Position numbers and translations under genes: made by a program
Shown: piece by piece, positions 6,807 through 8,668 of the stretch
Position numbering within the stretch: the stretch's first letter is position 1
Layout of the letters: every line of letters starts with the position of its first letter
Source: an uncultured Rhodanobacteraceae bacterium
GTDB taxonomy: Bacteria > Pseudomonadota > Gammaproteobacteria > Xanthomonadales > Rhodanobacteraceae
Assembly: GCA_937902695.1 (NCBI GenBank)
Contig: CALFNI010000586.1
Span: forward strand, 1-8,668
DNA length: 8,668 bases
Direction of reading: 5' to 3'
Notes under the pieces: generated by a model
Databases searched by the model: none
What the model saw: only the letters and a program-made list of their open reading frames with translations
What the model was told of the DNA's origin: nothing

Positions 6807-8180
6807 TCAGCCCGCGCAGAGGCGATCCAGCGCCGGGCCCGCGAAGGCGAGAACCAGCAGCAATGCCGCGAGCGCGGCGCCCGCGGCGAGGCGGATCGGC
6901 GTCGACGCAATCGTGTCGTCGGCGCGCCCGGGCTTGTCGCGACGCGCGAGCGACGCCGCGAGAAACGAGCCGGCGAAGCCGCAGAAGAACGGCATCATCG
7001 GGAACAGGAAGCGCGCCTTGACATGGACCAGCAGAAGCAGTGCGAGCTGGTAGGCGACATAGAGGCCGACCAGCACCCATCCGGCGTCGGGACGCCGGCG
7101 CCAGCCGGCGAGCCCGAATGCGGCAGCGGCAAGGATCAGCGCGTGGAATGCATCGTTCCATAGCGTCAGCGTGCGCGTCAGCCAGTCCGGCGTCGAATAC
7201 ACCGACAGGTGGCCCGCGCAGGCGGCGCCGGGAAGCTGCGAGACGAGCGGCGTCTTCGCGCTGAAGAGGCGAAAATACTGCCGGCCGAGCTGGTCGCCGA
7301 GCACGGCGAACGCGCCGTGCTCGCGCACGAACGCGAGCACCTTCTCGCGGTAGACGGCGTTGCGCTGCTGCGGCGTCTCGCCGCTCGCGAGGAACGCGGG
7401 CAGCGTCGCGCCGCCCATGTCCTCCACATAGTCGGTGCGCCAGCGGTCCGTGATTCCGACCCAGAGGTTGTAGACCGAGCTGTCGGCGATCATCGGCCGT
7501 CCGTATTCGCGCAAGCCGTGCCAGAGCGCCGGCGCCGTGACGACGCCGAGCGCGACGACGAATGCGACCGCGGGCACGAGGCGAAAACGCGGTCGCTCGC
7601 GCTGCACGAAAGCGACGAGGAAAAACGGCCAGAACGCCGTGAGCAGGCTCTTGGCGAGCAGCGCGAGTCCCGCGCATGCGCCCGCTGCGGTCGCAGCGAT
7701 GCGTGATCCCGGCCACGCGAGCAGCAGCCGGAACACGAGCAGCGCCAGAAAGAGATGCGGCACTTCGGGCCAGAGCCAGTGCGCATACGCAGCGTTGCCC
7801 GGATCGACGAGGAACAGCGCGGCCGCGATGTTCGCGGCGCGCACGCTACCGCCGAGATCGCGCCAGATGCCGCGCAGGAGCACCGCGCAGCCGACGAACA
7901 GCAGCGTCTGGACGAGCTGCGCCGCGAGGACATGCACGCCGAACGCCGCGTAGATCGCCGCGAGAAACAGCGATTGCAGCGGCGGCCAGATCGAGCTCGG
8001 CATCCACGGTCCGCCGCCGAGGATGGCGAGCGCGAACGCCTGGTAGCTTTCCTCGTCGCCGATGAGGCGCTTGGCGCCGTCGCCGTAGTACGCAAGCCAG
8101 AGCAGCGCCTGGCTCGCGACGAACAACGCCGCGGCGAGCGCCGATGCCGCCGTGCAGCGCGCGCGACGGGCGGCGGTCAT
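6807..8180 (-). CDS. Multi-pass membrane glycosyltransferase, GT-C superfamily (GT39/ArnT-like)
   Basis: A 457-residue integral inner-membrane protein that probably transfers a sugar from a polyprenyl-phosphate donor on the periplasmic side; donor and acceptor are unknown. After a short Arg-rich start and the first hydrophobic helix (about 10-31) comes a periplasmic loop with GDEESYQ (41-47), an acidic motif placed as in GT-C enzymes, followed by WPPLQS (65-70). A series of hydrophobic segments follows (about 68-80, 84-103, 115-126, 141-155, 161-177, 180-191, 202-219), then a large soluble loop (about 225-340), and further membrane segments (about 343-360, 366-385, 392-410, 430-448). KARFLFPMMPFF (388-399) resembles the conserved late R-x-L-x-P-x-x-P segment of ArnT/PMT-like proteins. 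The ATG lies 18 nt after the preceding stop. Its presence in an ABC-exporter locus suggests a periplasmic modification step. Confidence 0.82.
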   Translation of the reverse strand: MTAARRARCTAASALAAALFVASQALLWLAYYGDGAKRLIGDEESYQAFALAILGGGPWMPSSIWPPLQSLFLAAIYAAFGVHVLAAQLVQTLLFVGCAVLLRGIWRDLGGSVRAANIAAALFLVDPGNAAYAHWLWPEVPHLFLALLVFRLLLAWPGSRIAATAAGACAGLALLAKSLLTAFWPFFLVAFVQRERPRFRLVPAVAFVVALGVVTAPALWHGLREYGRPMIADSSVYNLWVGITDRWRTDYVEDMGGATLPAFLASGETPQQRNAVYREKVLAFVREHGAFAVLGDQLGRQYFRLFSAKTPLVSQLPGAACAGHLSVYSTPDWLTRTLTLWNDAFHALILAAAAFGLAGWRRRPDAGWVLVGLYVAYQLALLLLVHVKARFLFPMMPFFCGFAGSFLAASLARRDKPGRADDTIASTPIRLAAGAALAALLLVLAFAGPALDRLCAG

Positions 8181-8183
8181 CGT

Positions 8184-8197
8184 CGCGTCGCGACGCG
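8184..8197. repeat. 14-bp perfect GC palindrome before the GT-C gene start
   Basis: CGCGTCGCGACGCG reads the same on both strands and fills most of the 18-nt gap between the fibronectin-III-like gene and the GT-C gene. As RNA it could form a 5-bp stem with a 4-nt loop just before the ATG at 8180, where a ribosome binding site would be expected. No T-run follows, so it is not a classic terminator. Chance is likely in such GC-rich DNA. Confidence 0.3.
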
Positions 8198-8198
8198 C

Positions 8199-8668
8199 TT
8201 ACTGGCCCGGCGCGGGCGGCGCGCTGCCGCGCGGGCGGCGCTTGGCCGGCGCGTGGAACACCGGCGTGAACTTCTCGCGCTCGCCCTTCGTCGACGTGCT
8301 CTCGACGTAGTACCAGTAGTCCTTGCACGGATCGATCGTGTCGTCGCGGTATTCGTACTTGTGCGTCTCGTCGGTCGTGCCGGCGCCCATCAGCGGCATC
8401 TTCGTGATCTTCGCGAACTCGCCCTTTTCCGTGTCGCCGCGGTAGACGTCGAACGAAAAGCTGTTCTGCTCGCTCGCCGTGCTCCAGCGCGCGGTATTGG
8501 CGACGCGCTGATCCTCCGGAACCTTGCCCTGATCGCCGCAGTCGCCCTCGGGCACCTCTTTCGGGGCCTGCGCCGTGGCCGGCGCCGGCGCTGCAGGCGG
8601 TGCTTTGGCGGCGTCGGCGGCCGGGGCCGCGGGCGTCGTCTTCTGCGCGGTGTCCGCGGGAGGCTGCG
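8199..8668 (-). CDS. Probably exported protein with Ala/Pro-rich linker and fibronectin-III-like domain, N-terminus outside the window
   Basis: The frame is open from the right edge to TAA at 8201-8199, giving about 155 visible residues; the true start lies outside the window. A GTG at 8555 is in frame, but the open frame continues upstream with matching composition, so it is probably internal. The first 37 visible residues are an Ala/Pro/Thr/Lys linker of the kind that spaces a signal peptide or lipid anchor from a folded domain. The next part resembles a fibronectin-III beta-sandwich: ARWSTASE, FSFDVYRGD, GEFAKI, KYEYRDD, CKDYWYYVES. Cys43 and Cys114 (counted from the first visible residue) could form a disulfide, fitting a periplasmic or surface site. 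The tail is short and Arg/Pro-rich. Function is unknown; it may bind cell-wall or glycan material. It precedes the GT-C gene by 18 nt in the same direction. Confidence 0.72.
   Translation of the reverse strand, partial: QPPADTAQKTTPAAPAADAAKAPPAAPAPATAQAPKEVPEGDCGDQGKVPEDQRVANTARWSTASEQNSFSFDVYRGDTEKGEFAKITKMPLMGAGTTDETHKYEYRDDTIDPCKDYWYYVESTSTKGEREKFTPVFHAPAKRRPRGSAPPAPGQ

Noticed and set aside
6731..6910. N-terminal extension of the permease to an ATG at 6910
   Set aside because: The extension overlaps the end of the GT-C gene, is Arg/Pro-rich, and does not resemble the short amphipathic N-terminus of this permease family.
7209..7706. Plus-strand 165-codon open frame within the GT-C gene
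   Set aside because: It is antisense to a membrane protein with clear hydrophobic segments; the translation is Arg/Glu-rich with no domain or start context.
8184..8197. Palindrome as a transcription terminator between the fibronectin-III-like and GT-C genes
   Set aside because: There is no T-run after it, the stem is only 5 bp with a loop, and CG-rich palindromes arise often by chance in this DNA.

Overview
The window is a tightly packed block of genes, all on the minus strand, so transcription runs from base 8668 towards base 1. It looks like part of a surface-polysaccharide (O-antigen or capsule) locus exported by an ABC transporter. Base composition is very GC-rich, with strong preference for NCG codons (GCG, TCG, ACG, CCG) and CGC. 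With a Gram-negative-type Wzm/Wzt exporter, this suggests a high-GC proteobacterium. Burkholderiales is my best guess and Xanthomonadales is possible, but the species cannot be told from this window.

Layout in transcription order: (1) 8668-8199, the C-terminal part of a protein with an Ala/Pro-rich linker and a fibronectin-III-like domain, start outside the window; (2) 8180-6807, a multi-pass GT-C type membrane glycosyltransferase; (3) 6730-5969, the ABC-2 polysaccharide export permease (Wzm/KpsM type); (4) 5972-5262, its ATPase (Wzt/KpsT type, short form); (5) 5265-4978, a small 95-residue helical protein I do not recognise; (6) 4976-2301, an 891-residue protein joining a GT2 glycosyltransferase, a GT4-like glycosyltransferase and a C-terminal sulfotransferase domain; (7) 2291-837, a GT2 glycosyltransferase with extra N- and C-terminal regions; (8) 840 to the left edge, a GDP-mannose 4,6-dehydratase (Gmd), cut by the window.

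How they could work together (inference): Gmd makes GDP-4-keto-6-deoxymannose, the precursor of GDP-6-deoxyhexoses such as D-rhamnose or L-fucose. The two cytoplasmic glycosyltransferase proteins build a glycan on a lipid carrier. The sulfotransferase domain may add sulfate to it, the Wzm/Wzt pair exports it, and the GT-C enzyme may add a sugar on the periplasmic side. Three junctions overlap by ATGA (5969-5972, 5262-5265, 837-840) and two others are 1 and 9 nt apart, so permease to Gmd is probably one translationally coupled operon.

The most notable items are the GT2-GT4-sulfotransferase fusion and the unrecognised small protein locked between the transporter ATPase and that fusion. No RNA gene, insertion sequence, CRISPR array, convincing promoter or terminator was seen, and no stretch over 100 bases is free of genes.
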